DNA of 64,000 nucleotides from Cylicocyclus nassatus (Eukaryota > Nematoda > Chromadorea > Rhabditida > Strongylidae): NCBI GenBank assembly GCA_958299035.1, contig CATQJL010000112.1, positions 82,044,636-82,108,635 on the forward strand. Reading direction: 5' to 3'. Position 1 is the first letter of the stretch, and the number at the start of each line of letters is the position of its first letter. The notes under the pieces were generated by a model, which saw nothing but the letters and a program-made list of their open reading frames with translations, searched no databases and was not told where the DNA came from. Below are positions 1 through 12,028 of this stretch, piece by piece. Both the position numbers and the translations under genes were made by a program.

Positions 1-850
1 AGGTTAAGAGGCAAAAACTACCTGGAACGTATTTACCTACCTGTCAGTAGCGGACCAAACAATAGGGAAGGAGAGGGTGGAAGGCAAAAAACAACCCATT
101 TTCAATTCGGTCCCGAAATTTTTGAGGTAATTTATATAAATTCTATTGTAAGCAGAAGGTTTTTTTTTCAAAAATTTTGAAAAAAAAATTTGGAACCCTC
201 CAAAACCGGTGTCTTGAAAGGTTCGATTTTCCTCTCCAACCATGATGCTCTTTCATAAAAATTGGGCAATAGAGGAAGCAGTTCGCAAGGTGCCGAAGGA
301 GAGGGGGGGGAAGGGGGAAGGAGGAAAACATATAGCTATTTTGGTTCACGCAGAGAAAACTCAGATGTGTTCAAAAAATTTGTTAAAAACCTTATAAATT
401 CAAATAATTTTATCTTCAAAAAAGATTCAACTAGCCTTTATAGTATTTTTTAGATAATTTTTTCGTAGTTTACTGTTTTGCAAAAAAATCTAGGGAACAG
501 TTTTTGCTCCTATTCCAATTTCTCCCTCTTACATTCCTTCCGAAAACTTTTTTTTTGATTTTATATAAAGGCACCAATGGCGGACCTAGGATTTCCGTTC
601 GAAGGGGGGGGGGGGCGGCCAGAAATTTTTTTTGGTATCTTTTCAAAACTTTCCCGGGTTCGAAATACGCCTCCAAATTTTTTTATAAGGCTAAATTGAC
701 TATTAAAAAATCTAAAAAAAATTTCAATTACTAACAAGTATGAACAAGTCATTTGCACATTTTTATAACTCATGTAAGTAACTTTCAAAAATTTTGCGAC
801 CATTCTCGGGGGAGGGGGGGGGGGGAGGGGCGCTGGAAACGCTCAAATGA
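1..850. repeat. AT-rich interspersed repeat with long G tracts, copy 1
   Basis: The stretch combines T/A-rich sequence with pure G runs, 12 G at 604-615 and 12 G at 814-825. The part from about 560 to 800 (G run, GCGGCC, then TTTTTTTATAAGGCTAA, then an AAGTATGAACAAGT-like string) resembles 5550-5740, where the order and several words recur, and more loosely 16335-16650 in the opposite orientation. The small open frames here show no domain and overlap on both strands. I infer an old dispersed repeat family; its ends are not clear. Confidence 0.45.
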
Positions 851-2666
851 GATCCATACAAAGCGAGATTACAAGTATTATGATAATTCTGTAGTGTTAT
901 AGTACGTATTATAATTGAAGCTCAAGTCATAAATTGGAGTGGATTTTCAGACCAAAGATCTAGAAAATTCTCAGAAAAGTCTGAACAAGTTTAGAAAAGA
1001 GCTATCGAAATTTACAATTGCGGGTTAGTACACGCTGTATCTAGTAAGACTAAGATTTCTCAAGACTAGCCAAGAATAGGAGAAGCGATGAGAACGAGAA
1101 GATTAGCCAGATGCGGACTAAGTGAGACACAGTGAAGCTCTAACACTGAAACAAGATCCATAAAGTGCATGATTTATAAGACATGCGAAACGTTTCTCAC
1201 TGCTCTTAAAGTAATGCGATGCTGCATAACTGCAGCAGGCGCCATTTTCTAGAAAAAATGGTAACTTCAGAGTTTTCAAATTGTAAATATTCGATTTTTC
1301 CATCCTTCAGCATTAGTTAGTTGCCATTCTGCGCAAAAAGAAAATCATTTTTTTCAAGTTTTCAAAGGTTTGTAATCGAAATCTATCATCATGAAAATCA
1401 TTTTACTCTTTTCTTGTCAACAGAATAAAGTGCGTAATGGCTCCACCCAATCGTCACAATTTCTGAAATTCTTTCGTCCAGAATTTTCCTCTGTCCGCCT
1501 TAAAGTCTGACCTGTCATTTTTTGGCAAAAAAGTCAGTTTTCTTTCTCTGGCCTAGCTTTTGTTCGTTATTGCTTATCATGAATTATTTTTGAAGGCGAT
1601 AAAGTTGGATTGACAGGTTGAGCGACGAATAATTGGAGTCCAAGTTATATTTTTTTTCAAAATTTTACGTGCAAACGTCCCGGGTAAGATGATTATTGTA
1701 GAAGTATGATCATTACTAAGCCTAGACCTTTCATCTTCTAAATGTAATTTCCTTACTGTTTCGCCTTTGCCCTTCATGAGGGTACAAATCCTATACTCTA
1801 GACTGCGTTTATAATAGCGCAGGCATTCTTTCCGCGCCAAAACGCGACGCGACCACGCGAGGCGAGTTAGAGGACGATGAGCGAATGTCTCGCAGATCTA
1901 TTTAACTTTGGCTCTAGCTTGTGTAGAGAGTGAACACAACCGTAATTGATGTAAGATTAGTGCAATTGCGGCAGCGCACGGTAGCGGCGCGATTTGGCGG
2001 GAACTTTAGGGCCACTGACTGTAAACTTCAAAAAAATTTTTAGCTCACGCTCTCATTTTGTCGTAGATAAGTTTGTGTTCATTCATGATAATCAATACGA
2101 ATCACGAGTTTTCTGCTTGTGCTAATAGAGGGGAGGTAATCAGAACATTTTAAAGGACGAAAAATCTCCCATTAGCTCGTTCTAAAAAACGCGCTCGCAG
2201 CGCATCAAACATGCAGCAAGTGCAGGTTTGCATAGCCTTTTTTGAGCGACTACCTCATGCATACTTGCCCTGAAACGAAGAGACGCAATGTTTCTCGTGC
2301 CTGGGGACAGTGCAAGGTGAGAGATAGCATGATAGATCGACTCCGGACATTTGCAAGATTGGTAAGGGAAAAAGTAAAGAGTCATTCTAGAACAAATGTC
2401 TGAAAATCAAGATTGGCTTTGTAGCAGTTATTCTGGTTTTTCTGCGTTTTCTAAAATATTACTTTTGCAAAAATATTCTAAAAATTCAAAAAATCAGTTG
2501 AACAGCTTGATCAATCTACTAACATCTGCAAGAGCGAACGCTCGCTACTTTCATGCGCTGCGGCATGCCGTTGTTCACTTGGCTTTATTGGCGTCGGTGA
2601 CGGTGTGATGAATCAAAAGGTAGTTCTGTCAAGGGAAAAGATCGGAGAGTTGGGGCAGCATATATT
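851..2666. other. Gene-free AT-rich stretch
   Basis: No frame longer than about 90 codons is present, and no conserved motif, splice pattern or terminal repeat was recognised. Confidence 0.5.
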
Positions 2667-3159
2667 CAGACAAATCGGAACTTCCGCAGGACAAGCCAAA
2701 TTTGCAGAAGTTCCGCAGGATTTTGTTTACTAAATGAAAACGTTGGAAATCGGAACTTCCGCGGGATTTTCATGCCAAACTGGTTGAAAACCGGAACTTC
2801 CGCAGAACCTTCTTCAACCTGCGGAAATTCCGAAAAATGCCAGAGGTTTCGCGACACTTTGGCCTGCCAGAACTTCCGCAGGACTTTGAATGTGTTGTCT
2901 TAAGATGTTGCCTCGCCAACAACTAGAGTGCATTATCGAACATGTCAGCCATAGCGTAGAGGATAATAGGTAGGTCTCGCAGTCAATAGAGTGAGGTTCA
3001 AGTCTCGCTTCGGTGTTCTCTTTTGCTGTTGTGGTTGGCATTCTTCGATACTTCCGCAGGATCTCATTTCGGAACTTCCGCAGTACGTTTACGGAACTTT
3101 CGCAGGTGACCTAGCGGAACTTCCGCAAGCTCTCTGCGGAAGTTCCGGTCATTTGTCTG
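2667..3159. repeat. CGGAACTTCCGCAG-repeat element, copy 1
   Basis: The ends are inverted repeats: CAGACAAAT followed by CGGAACTTCCGCAG on the left, and the reverse complement (CTGCGGAAGTTCCG, then ATTTGTCTG) on the right. Inside, GAACTTCCGCAG or close variants recur about ten times in both orientations (for example near 2678, 2755, 2790, 2870, 3070, 3117). The motif core GGAACTTCC is palindromic. A second, shorter copy starts at 15201 with the same CAGACAAAT prefix. I infer a non-autonomous TIR element with subterminal repeats; no target-site duplication is clear. Confidence 0.6.
2945..3012 (+). other. tRNA-like segment inside the repeat element
   Basis: An A-box-like stretch (TAGCGTAGAGG, about 2952-2962) is followed by a B-box-like GGTTCAAGTCT (2995-3005), and the latter lies in a 5-bp T-arm-like stem, GTGAG with CTCGC. 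No convincing acceptor stem or anticodon arm was found, so a SINE-type remnant is likelier than a working tRNA gene. Confidence 0.25.
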
Positions 3160-6100
3160 AGTAAAAACTTTAAAAAAATAGTTAGAGAACATCGGAGGGG
3201 CTCTTCGTTTTGCTACACTATATCACCATAATCAGTAGTGGCTCGGATGCAGCTTGATTTTGCTATACGACTCTGCATAATGGATTAGCCACCTTTTTAA
3301 AAATACTAAAGAATTTGTTGATAGACCGCAAACGGGTCTACAAGAGGGTCCCAGAATTTTTTCTTTGAGAGGAGGGGGGAGGGGTCGGAAGGGAGAGCCG
3401 AGAATCATTTTTTACTAGGTGAAGGGGCGTGGTCTAAATTTTTCCTAACATAAACAGTTCAGCTGTAGACCAAAATTTTCAAAAATATTTACGATGTGGA
3501 CAAATCGTAACATAACTTTATAACCGACGTGGATTTATTTCAAAGAACAAGTTATTATCGCTAGCACATCCGTATTGTAGAACTCTACCGGCCAGGGAGT
3601 ATTATGTTACATACTATAACCGCTTTCCCCTTAGGTTTAGATTCCTCTTCAGATTTATAGAGCAGTACCCGGTAAGTTCACTAGTTCTTTGACTTGGCTG
3701 CATACTTCGCACAAGCCTGGCACAAGGGCTCTCTTTTTGCTCGAAAGAAAAAGCAAGCGCTCATGTGATGCTGCTACTGAAATAAACATGCACATGACGA
3801 AAATGGAATAGAAACTTGTGGCAAACAATGTGGTAGAGTGAAGAAAGCGCCAAAGCAAGAGGAAAATGAGAGGGAGGGAGATGAGAGTATTATGCTGTTG
3901 ATAGATTGATAAAAACTGTTATTATTAGCTAGAGGGTGATATGATCGATAAGGACTTCACTCTCCTGTTTACCAGTAACAGCGGGGGCGGGGGGAGGGGG
4001 AGGAGGGGAGGAGGGGGGAGCAAAGCGGGTTTTGATAGTGATCTGCATGAGTGATAAAGGTGATAAATGATAAATGTTATAAACAACTTTTCTTTTTGTG
4101 ATATCATGAGCTCTGAATAAGAAATACCAGCAAAAATTTATCTCCCCAAAAATAACTAATGTGGCTAGACAACACCTCTTTATACGAGAATGAATTGATC
4201 ATCTAAAGTATTCCGACATTCCTTTCAAAGCTCCACAAAAAGGAATGGATGTATTACGATTCTGTACTTGTCTTTTTCTGGCTATCTGTTGCCAAAGATT
4301 TATTTTCCAAAAGTTTTATGACGTCCCCTAAATTTTTTTAATACATGCACCTTGAAACTAAAATTTTTTCAAGAACTAATGAACCAACGAAAGTGCAAAT
4401 TTAAGGCTATATCTTTAAATGAAGGAACACAGAAGCGCTACAGGCAAAGTTTGGAGACTTAGCGCAATCACTTTCTTGATTTATTAAAATTAGAAATTAA
4501 AAAAAACACTATAAAGGTGTTCATCAGTGTCTAATTTTGAGAATATATGTTAAACAAGAGAATTTTTTCTCAATTTCGGGAATTTTTTGGAGATACGGCA
4601 TGGTCAAATTTTGAGCACTCGAAATTTCCCAAAATTTGGCGTCAAACTCTAGTGCGTCAAACTTTACGCATGTATTTCGAATGATTCGAATGTTTCCATC
4701 TCGTAAAGCTTGTTTTGCTCTATCGAATAAATTTTCGGAAACTACAAGAGTATGACTTATATGTCAATGTAAAAGAAATTTATGAGACAACCTAATACTT
4801 TTCTTTATTTCAAGAAAAAACAATACATCCACGTAACCACCCTCTTCCCAAACTCGTTTTCACACTTTTGGAAACTTTTTGTTTAGTGAGCTGCCGGAAT
4901 TATTCATCGCTATTCATCATTTCGGCATCTTTAAGATCTATCAGTCTACGTCGCGGATTTTTTAACGAAAAATGAAAAAGATGAAAGATAAAGAGAGCAC
5001 TACTCATACGACCTTGGAGATAAAATCGGTTACATCGATGAGAGCACATATTTCACAATGTTGGACGCAAGAATTTTGTCCATGGTGAGTTTACGGCGAT
5101 TAGTGCCTATCGGTGCTTAGCATTTGGAGACGCTCAAGCGAAGAGGGGGGGGGGATGAAGTCAGAAGAGCCAAAATTTGAGATAACATATACCTGCATGT
5201 AAACTTATCCTTACGCTAATTCGAAAGTTTGGGTTGATTAATCAGTGCAACAAATTGTGGAAAATCGTGACTTTTTCCGAAAATTTTAACAAAGCCTCTC
5301 TCTTCAATATTTCAGAAAGAAAAGTCCTCATTTTTGAATGCTCTTTGAGTGCCACCGATATCACTACGGGTTGTTTTATTTTTTTAATCGAAATATCTTT
5401 TTTTGAATTTCTTATACACTCTCTAGTATGCAGTAAAATAGGACATATGTTATGCTACCAGCTGGGGGGGGGGGGGGAAGAAAGGACAAAGATTTTTTCT
5501 GATGAAGATGCATGGCGTATCCACGCACTCCGAAAATTTTTTTTAGTTGCTTCCTAAAATATTTGAGGGTCCATAACCCCGAAATTTCAGAAAGAGGGGG
5601 CGTGGCGGTAAAAGGCCCGAAAAATTTTTTTATAAGGCTAATTGTATTTTTAAAAATTTTTAAAAATTTTCTCAATTATTCAAAGTATAAACAAGTTGAC
5701 TTATATAAGTAAATTCCAAAAATTTCGCCCCTTGGTATGTCACTGAGTGCCAATTATACCATATACAAAAATTTTTTCCAACGTTTGTAAAACATATTTT
5801 TTATTTTTTGGTGCAAGACTCAAAAACCAACATAATAGGTATTTTTTGCACTAAATTTTTTTTTACAAAATCGTCCGTGAGTGTTTGAAGTTGACATAAT
5901 TGAAATGACTCTGCAGTTTCATATAAGCCAATCACTATGCACCCTTTGATTTAACTGGATTGGCGTCTAGAAAACCCATTCGTGACCCAGTTAAGGCGAG
6001 AATGATCAGAAAGCACGCGCGCGAGAGAGACGCAGACTGCGTTGCCGGCTAATCAGGTCACAAAGCCCCGCCTTTCAGCCGCCAAACCAGTTTAATCAGA

Positions 6101-8535
6101 GATTAAACGTTTTCTTGCGAAAAAGAATAAATCAGAAAAAAATTGTCTGGAGCGGCTTAACCAATACTCCTCTTAGAAAAGAATTAGATAACGGAAGTTG
6201 CTTGAAGTTGATCATATTTAGGCCTTTTCATATTGGTAAAACTTCAATCGTGCTTCTTCTTCATACTTTCCCCTCAAAATGCGCGTTGCTGTATATACCT
6301 ATGGTCTATTTCTGGATAGGAGACCCAAAGTGCTACGCACATGCCTTGTGAACAAGTTGAAACTTGTGCTTTACCTCACTTGGCACGTTTTTCTTACTCA
6401 CAATGATAGAGAGAAACAAGTTCAAGCTTGTTAGGCAACGTAAGTGTGCTCTCAAGATTCCTTGACCCATTGACGATGACCCTAAATTTGCATGGCGCCG
6501 CTGTGGGATGACGCGAATTTGCACAACATTTTCGGTAAGGGAAGGTTTTGTGGTTATTAACGAAATGCAAGGCTGTTTTGTAAACAACCATGAACATTTT
6601 CTTGAACGACGGAGCCTACAGGCCCGGAGTGCAAAAATTTGGAAAAAATATCGATATATAGAAAAAATATTAGACCTACAAATAATATGACTTCGCAAGA
6701 GGTGTGGGCCACTGGTGGTCCACATCGTCAGAGGCAGCCAAAAGTGCGTGGGCCAACGGCAGTCCACATCTTCGTCAATGGGTTAAATACGAAGAGCAAA
6801 GGCGCTTTCATTTATAGGAAGAGTAAGAGAGGAAACATGAGTGGAACGATACTCTTAAGTCTATAAAAGCTCAAATCACAACGTAAAACAACTGCAAGTG
6901 CATGTCCTAATAAAGTCGCGAGCATACTACATATACACATCCATACACTTACACATAAATTAAATTTCAGCATACGAATAAAATTACATCCGAGAAGTAA
7001 GTTCCTTACCAACCAAATAGATGGAACGCTAGAGAGTAGATGGTGCGCTAGTACAGATGTGAGAGATATAGAATGACGAAGGCAGAAATCAAGATATTGT
7101 TTTGGAATGCGTTTGATTCAGAAGATGAATTAGGTATGAGGTGTCCTACAGATCTAGGTTTCTTCGAAAATTGTTCAGCAAATAGTTAGTAAAAACTAAA
7201 GAACAGTTTGCACCCGTGAATCTTTAACCTTTCTGCAAAATTTTCTATCATAACACCTAGCCTCCTAACCCGGAGAAGGCGCGGCAGAATTTCAAAGCTT
7301 TATGATGACAAACTCATTACAAACTCAAACTCAACGTACAAACTCGTTTCTACCTCTAATTTTTTAGAACCAGCAAATCTTTTTTCAGGTTGTCACTGGA
7401 CATTGTCATTTTTTTGTGGTCTGTAAAAGTCTGCGAACAAATTTCGCGCTCTGCATTTTTGTCGTTCTCTGAAAAAATTACACAAGGAGAATAAGGTAAT
7501 CTACAATGCTCAAGACTTGAAAGTAAATAAATTTCTCAAGCTTTTTCCCCTTTTCTTCAATATTCTTTTGGCTTCTTGACTCAGAACTCCAAACGATAAG
7601 AATGCATTTTTATATTGTAGGCTATGTCCATAGTCGCCTGAGCCATCTCTGTGCTAGCGCCGTGCCAACGCAGCAGCTCGATCAATAAGGGGTGTGTCAC
7701 GTGGGCGCTGGCACAGCGCTGGAACATGGGCAACTCTGAACGCAGCCTTATTTTCACAGTCTCAGAGCTTAGAGCGCTCACTTTTGATAATCTTTCTTCA
7801 ACCAAAGAGATTTCTCTCACACAAAGTCGATAGATACTGTAATCCGTTAAGTGCGAGGGCAGAACGCTATAACGTTCACTGTGGAATCTGTTAGACTGTA
7901 AGCATCTTAACCTCGTTACTTAGAAATTTGCAAATATTGAAAACTAAAGAATCGATTTGAAGTCCCACAGTCTACACCAAAAGAAGAAAAACAGCATCCA
8001 GGATAAAGAAGTTAATAAAACAGATTAACCAAACACCTTCACGAGCCGAAAATACTCTCCGCTGGAATTTTCACATCCGGATTGTTCACGCATTCGAAGA
8101 AATAAATCGAGAGCTCATTATAGATTCTTTGCGAATCCTCACTCGATCTCATAATCGTTTCCTCATTCTCACGCAGTATCCATCCAGTGCACACAGAGCT
8201 TGAGAGTGGAACCGAGCAAAAACGTTGAGCAGGTGATGCATTAGCTGCTAGGCTGGCGTGCATATTCTCAGGGTGATGGATTAGTATTTGTAAAAAGATT
8301 AGCAGAACTAACTTAGCATCTGTTTGTCGAGCGAGTATGAAAAAAAAAGAAGAAGAGATTATTACTCGTTTGCAAACAATTCCATGAAGTGCTTAGCTTC
8401 GTCATAGGTAAGACAGATTTCTGAGGGGTAGAAATGAAGATGGAAAAACGGTTCTCTTCTAATCCTATACGTGCACAGTAGTGCACCTAATCTTTGAAAA
8501 TTTGAATGATATGAAAATGCATGGATGATGACATT
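3160..8535. other. Long stretch without recognisable genes
   Basis: AT-rich sequence with scattered G tracts (about 3963-4020, 5465-5476) and short unconserved frames. An imperfect direct duplication (GTGGGCCA..., about 6703-6730 and 6748-6776) accounts for part of the longest minus-strand frame (6333-6767). The string GGTCACAAAGCCCCGCCT near 6057 recurs near 21093 and is probably a repeat end. No splice-supported gene was seen. Confidence 0.45.
5550..5740. repeat. AT-rich interspersed repeat, copy 2
   Basis: The segment repeats the order seen at about 590-800: a G-rich start, then TTTTTTTATAAGGCTAA, a run of TTTTTAAAA words, an AAGTATAAACAAGTTGACTTA-like string, and a final AAAATTTCG. It is shorter than copy 1. 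Confidence 0.45.
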
Positions 8536-9265
8536 ATGGGTTGAACCAAAAGTTCGTTCGCACCATATTCAAAAAATCATAACTTCTTTCATTCACAACG
8601 GTTTTGCTCAACTCAAACTTTCTCAGAAAGCGCAAAGCATCAGTTTCAAAAAATTCACTGGAAACTTTCCAGCATGCTCAGGGTGCAGAGATAAAATTGA
8701 AAGAACGAGATCATCCGAAATTCGGGATTTTTAAGCAAGAATTCTAAAAATCTAGAAACTGTGCTATAAAATCCAGAAAAACTATCATCCTGAGTTTTCT
8801 TGTATTTTGTTCTTTCAGAAGTTCTGATTTTTCTGAAGAAAGTGCCGAAAAATCAATTTCTTAAGAATTCTTGAGAAATTGATTTTTCGGTATATTCTTT
8901 TTCAAAAAAATTATAACTTTCAGAAGAAGAGCTCGATCAGCACAAAATTGACTCAGTTAATGATAAAATATAAAAAAACTTAGGTGATAGCTTTTCTGGA
9001 TTTTCTCGCAAGGATGATAGCTTTTCTGGATTCTCTCCCGCAGTTCCTAAATTTTTAGAATTCTTGCTTAAAAACTCCGGATTTCGGATGATCTCGTTCT
9101 TTCAATTTTATCTCTGCACCTTGAGCATATTGGAAAGTCCACAGGGAACTTTTGGAAACAACATGCTTTACGCTTTCTGATAAAATTTGAATTGCGCAAA
9201 ATCATTGTGACGGAAAGAAGTTATGATTTTTTTTAAAATTCGAACGAACTTTCGGTTTAAAACAA
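8536..9265. repeat. Foldback element with mariner-like ends
   Basis: The left end AAAAGTTCGTTCGCACC..., followed by CAAAAAATCATAACTTCTTTC, is matched in reverse complement at the right end near 9220-9262. Inner arms also match: the AAAGAACGAGATCATCCGAAAT word at about 8700 returns inverted at about 9080-9106. The termini resemble the mariner-type ends at 57041 and 58004 but lack a clean TTAGGTTGG. No transposase is present, so this is a decayed non-autonomous copy. A 25-bp tandem duplication (GATGATAGCTTTTCTGGATT) lies at about 8984-9030. Confidence 0.6.
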
Positions 9266-11157
9266 TACTAAACTGCTGCATAAATTCTGTCCGATTTTTT
9301 TTTGTCTTGTGTTTGAAGCAGCGTTCCAGGAGACATGTTAGATGCGGGAATAACATAAGAACATTAGAAAGCGTTTTACTTGCTCTTTTTGAGACATATT
9401 AAATTTCATGAATATCCTCAGTCTGACAAGATTGCTGGCCCAAAGCATAGGCGGTCTAAATATCGTCTTCAATCTGTAAACATAGTTTTGGAAGGAGATC
9501 TCCACCACAAAGCTCCTGCCAAGTTGGGTTCCTCTAATGGTCCCTTTTCAGCGCTGCAGCTGTAAAACTATTATAATTTGCAAAAAAGTAGAAGTATTAT
9601 CATTTGTAAAAAGTAACAAAAGCGCGTGCAAAAGTAAAGCAAAAAATCGGTCTTTTTTCATTTGCTCAAAAAATCTCTGCGTCTCAAAAATTCTATGGAC
9701 TTTTTTCGGCCATATAATAATCCTTAAAAATTTCGCTATCTAGTGATAGCTACTACATAAATATGCCTGCCATCCTCAAGGAGCAACACCATGCCCAAGA
9801 AAGAAAGGTACAAAGAAAACACTGCAAATTTTATACAATCCTATTTTCTACAGTACTGTCTTTTCGTAAGGCATACTATATTTCTGATAGCTATAGGTTT
9901 GCCTAATCTAGGGAAATCAAGATTATCGAAAAAACTTGATTGTAAGAGAAGTTATGATACTTTGAATTGAAAATTGCAAAACGGACAGAACTTATGCAGC
10001 ATCCTGATAATTCACAAGCTATTCATCCTCCTATTTCTACATGCTCATGGATGGTTTTGAACGGCATACTGTAATCTTATCAAAATCACTTTGAGCTACG
10101 GTCAGGGTTCAGCACAGCTGGCACCAGGTCGAGCTGGATATCGTTTTTGGGCTGAAAGCAGAAAGAATATCGTTTTTGCGGGTTAGCATGCCGCCGTTTG
10201 CTAGAACGCCATGGACACGCGCCGACACGCTGCCTGGAAGCCGCCGGCATGCCAGCGGCATGCTTAGTGTTTATACCGCTGTTTGTTAGTATGCCGACAG
10301 TATGCTACTCGCATGTCAACGGCATGCCATCGGTATGCCGCCAATATGCCGGTTCTAACACAGCGCGGGAATTTGAATCCTGCCCCAGACAAATAAAAGC
10401 CTTGTTTACAAACAAAATGCAATCATATGACACCAAATTTGGTGTGTGTATGCGCGTTGTGAGAACCGAATGACCCAAAAATTCATGAAAACTTATGTGA
10501 ATGAGAGCTGCGCTAAACTTTTTTCTGAATTAGCTGGCACCGTGCCAGCTGGGTGCCAGCTGAGCTGGCACCGACCCTTTGTTCACATAAGTTTTCATAC
10601 TTTTTTACATAAATAGTATCTTTATTGTAAATGTTGTCATACAGAGAAAAAAACGGTTTCATGATATCTCCTACAGGCTTTTTTACAGTCCTTAAAAGAT
10701 CTTCATTGAAGCTCTGCTCCAATCGCAAAGCGCGCCCTTTTGAAATGACGAATCCTTCATTTTCGCTGTGCGTTCTTTGTCCTTTTCTTTTATTATCTTT
10801 GTTTTCTGTCTTTTTTTGTTATTTTCTATTTCTTTGTTTGTCGCATCTGCAGAGGAGGTTGAAGAGGGCGGTGGAGGGGTAGGAAAATGGAGGGTGAAAG
10901 AGGGGAGCCGTAGGTTTTTTGATTTTTTCCGGCTTTTTGCGCTTTATTTCGGGTTGAGCCACACTCCCGTCCAGAATGAAGGACAAAAAGCCAAGTGTAA
11001 AGAAATGAGGGGGCAAAAAGGATCAAAGGGTACTTCGTACAGCTTTTGCGAAATCAAAGGGGACTTCGTTTGAGATTCTTCCTGGAGCTAGCTCGTGCCG
11101 AGCCCTGGCTACGGTGAGACAGAAGGAATCCCTCTCACAGATTTTCAGTATCAATAT
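9266..11157. other. Gene-free stretch with GCATGCC and AGCTGGCAC repeats
   Basis: From about 10185 to 10360 the words GCATGCC, GTATGCC and CGGCATGC recur many times at irregular spacing. AGCTGGCACC and its inverse recur at about 10117 and 10530-10572. Neither pattern has clear element borders. The open frames at 10768-11073 are proline/serine-poor chance frames without a domain. Confidence 0.4.
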
Positions 11158-11750
11158 TAGGTTGGCCTGAAATTTCTGCGTAAATCCAAGCACAAGAATT
11201 AGCCATCAAACCATCGAGAACGAAGCTTCTAAAGATGTTTTCAAATTTTGCGATTTTGAGTCTGATGCTAGAAATCTGCGAACGGCCGCTAGGCAGTCCA
11301 AAAATGTGTAGAAATACTTTACAAACCAAAAGTCCACATACTATTTGTAGAAGGCTCCAATCTTACATGGTAACGAAAAAACAAGAAACTGTAAAAAAAA
11401 TCCCTTTATCAGAGCACTTTTTCAGAAAGAACACTGCTTTATAACTCCAAAAAAAACGTCCCAGTGCTCTAAATAAACACTAGGTCTATTTCTAGTCCCA
11501 AACTGTTTTCCTGTAAAAAAACTGTAGCGACAAAGGGATTTTTTTTACAAAACGACTTTCTCAAAAATTTCTTTTTGTTGATGCATTTTCATACAAGATT
11601 GGAGCCTCCCACAATAGCTTGTGGACATTTGGTGTGTAGGGATTTCTACAGATTTTTTCAGAGCTGGCTGAGGCCCTTTGACTTTTTAGCACCAAACTCA
11701 AAATTCCAAAGTTTGAAATGCCATTTTTGAAAGCTTCGTTCTCGGTGGTT
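11158..11750. repeat. Foldback element with mariner-like left end
   Basis: The segment begins with TTAGGTTGGCC (11159). AACCATCGAGAACGAAGCTT (about 11207-11227) returns inverted as AAGCTTCGTTCTCGGTGGTT near 11730-11748. A second pair (GAAGGCTCCAATCTTA against TAAGATTGGAGCCT-like sequence, about 11351 and 11600) lies further in. No transposase is present. Confidence 0.5.
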
Positions 11751-12028
11751 AATTTACAGAATGTTATGCTTAAATATCTGTTATAGAGCGTAATTTCGAC
11801 TATTTATAGGATACGGATACCATTAATTTGGTATCTATTTGGTATTTTCTAGCTTTAGAAAGCTATTAAGTTTTCCTTATATGCAGGAACTTTTTTTTTA
11901 TCCTCGCATGTGTCCCGCTTACGCAGGGTCCGCTTTTCTTGTGAGACGTCTCCATGTCGTCCTATCTGAGGCAAGGTCTTCATCTATACCAAGTTCTCGC
12001 AGGTCGGCCTTGATTCTGTCCATCCACC

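Noticed and set aside
6333..6767. 144-codon minus-strand frame
   Set aside because: No domain or splice context, competing frames on both strands, and part of it is an imperfect DNA duplication.
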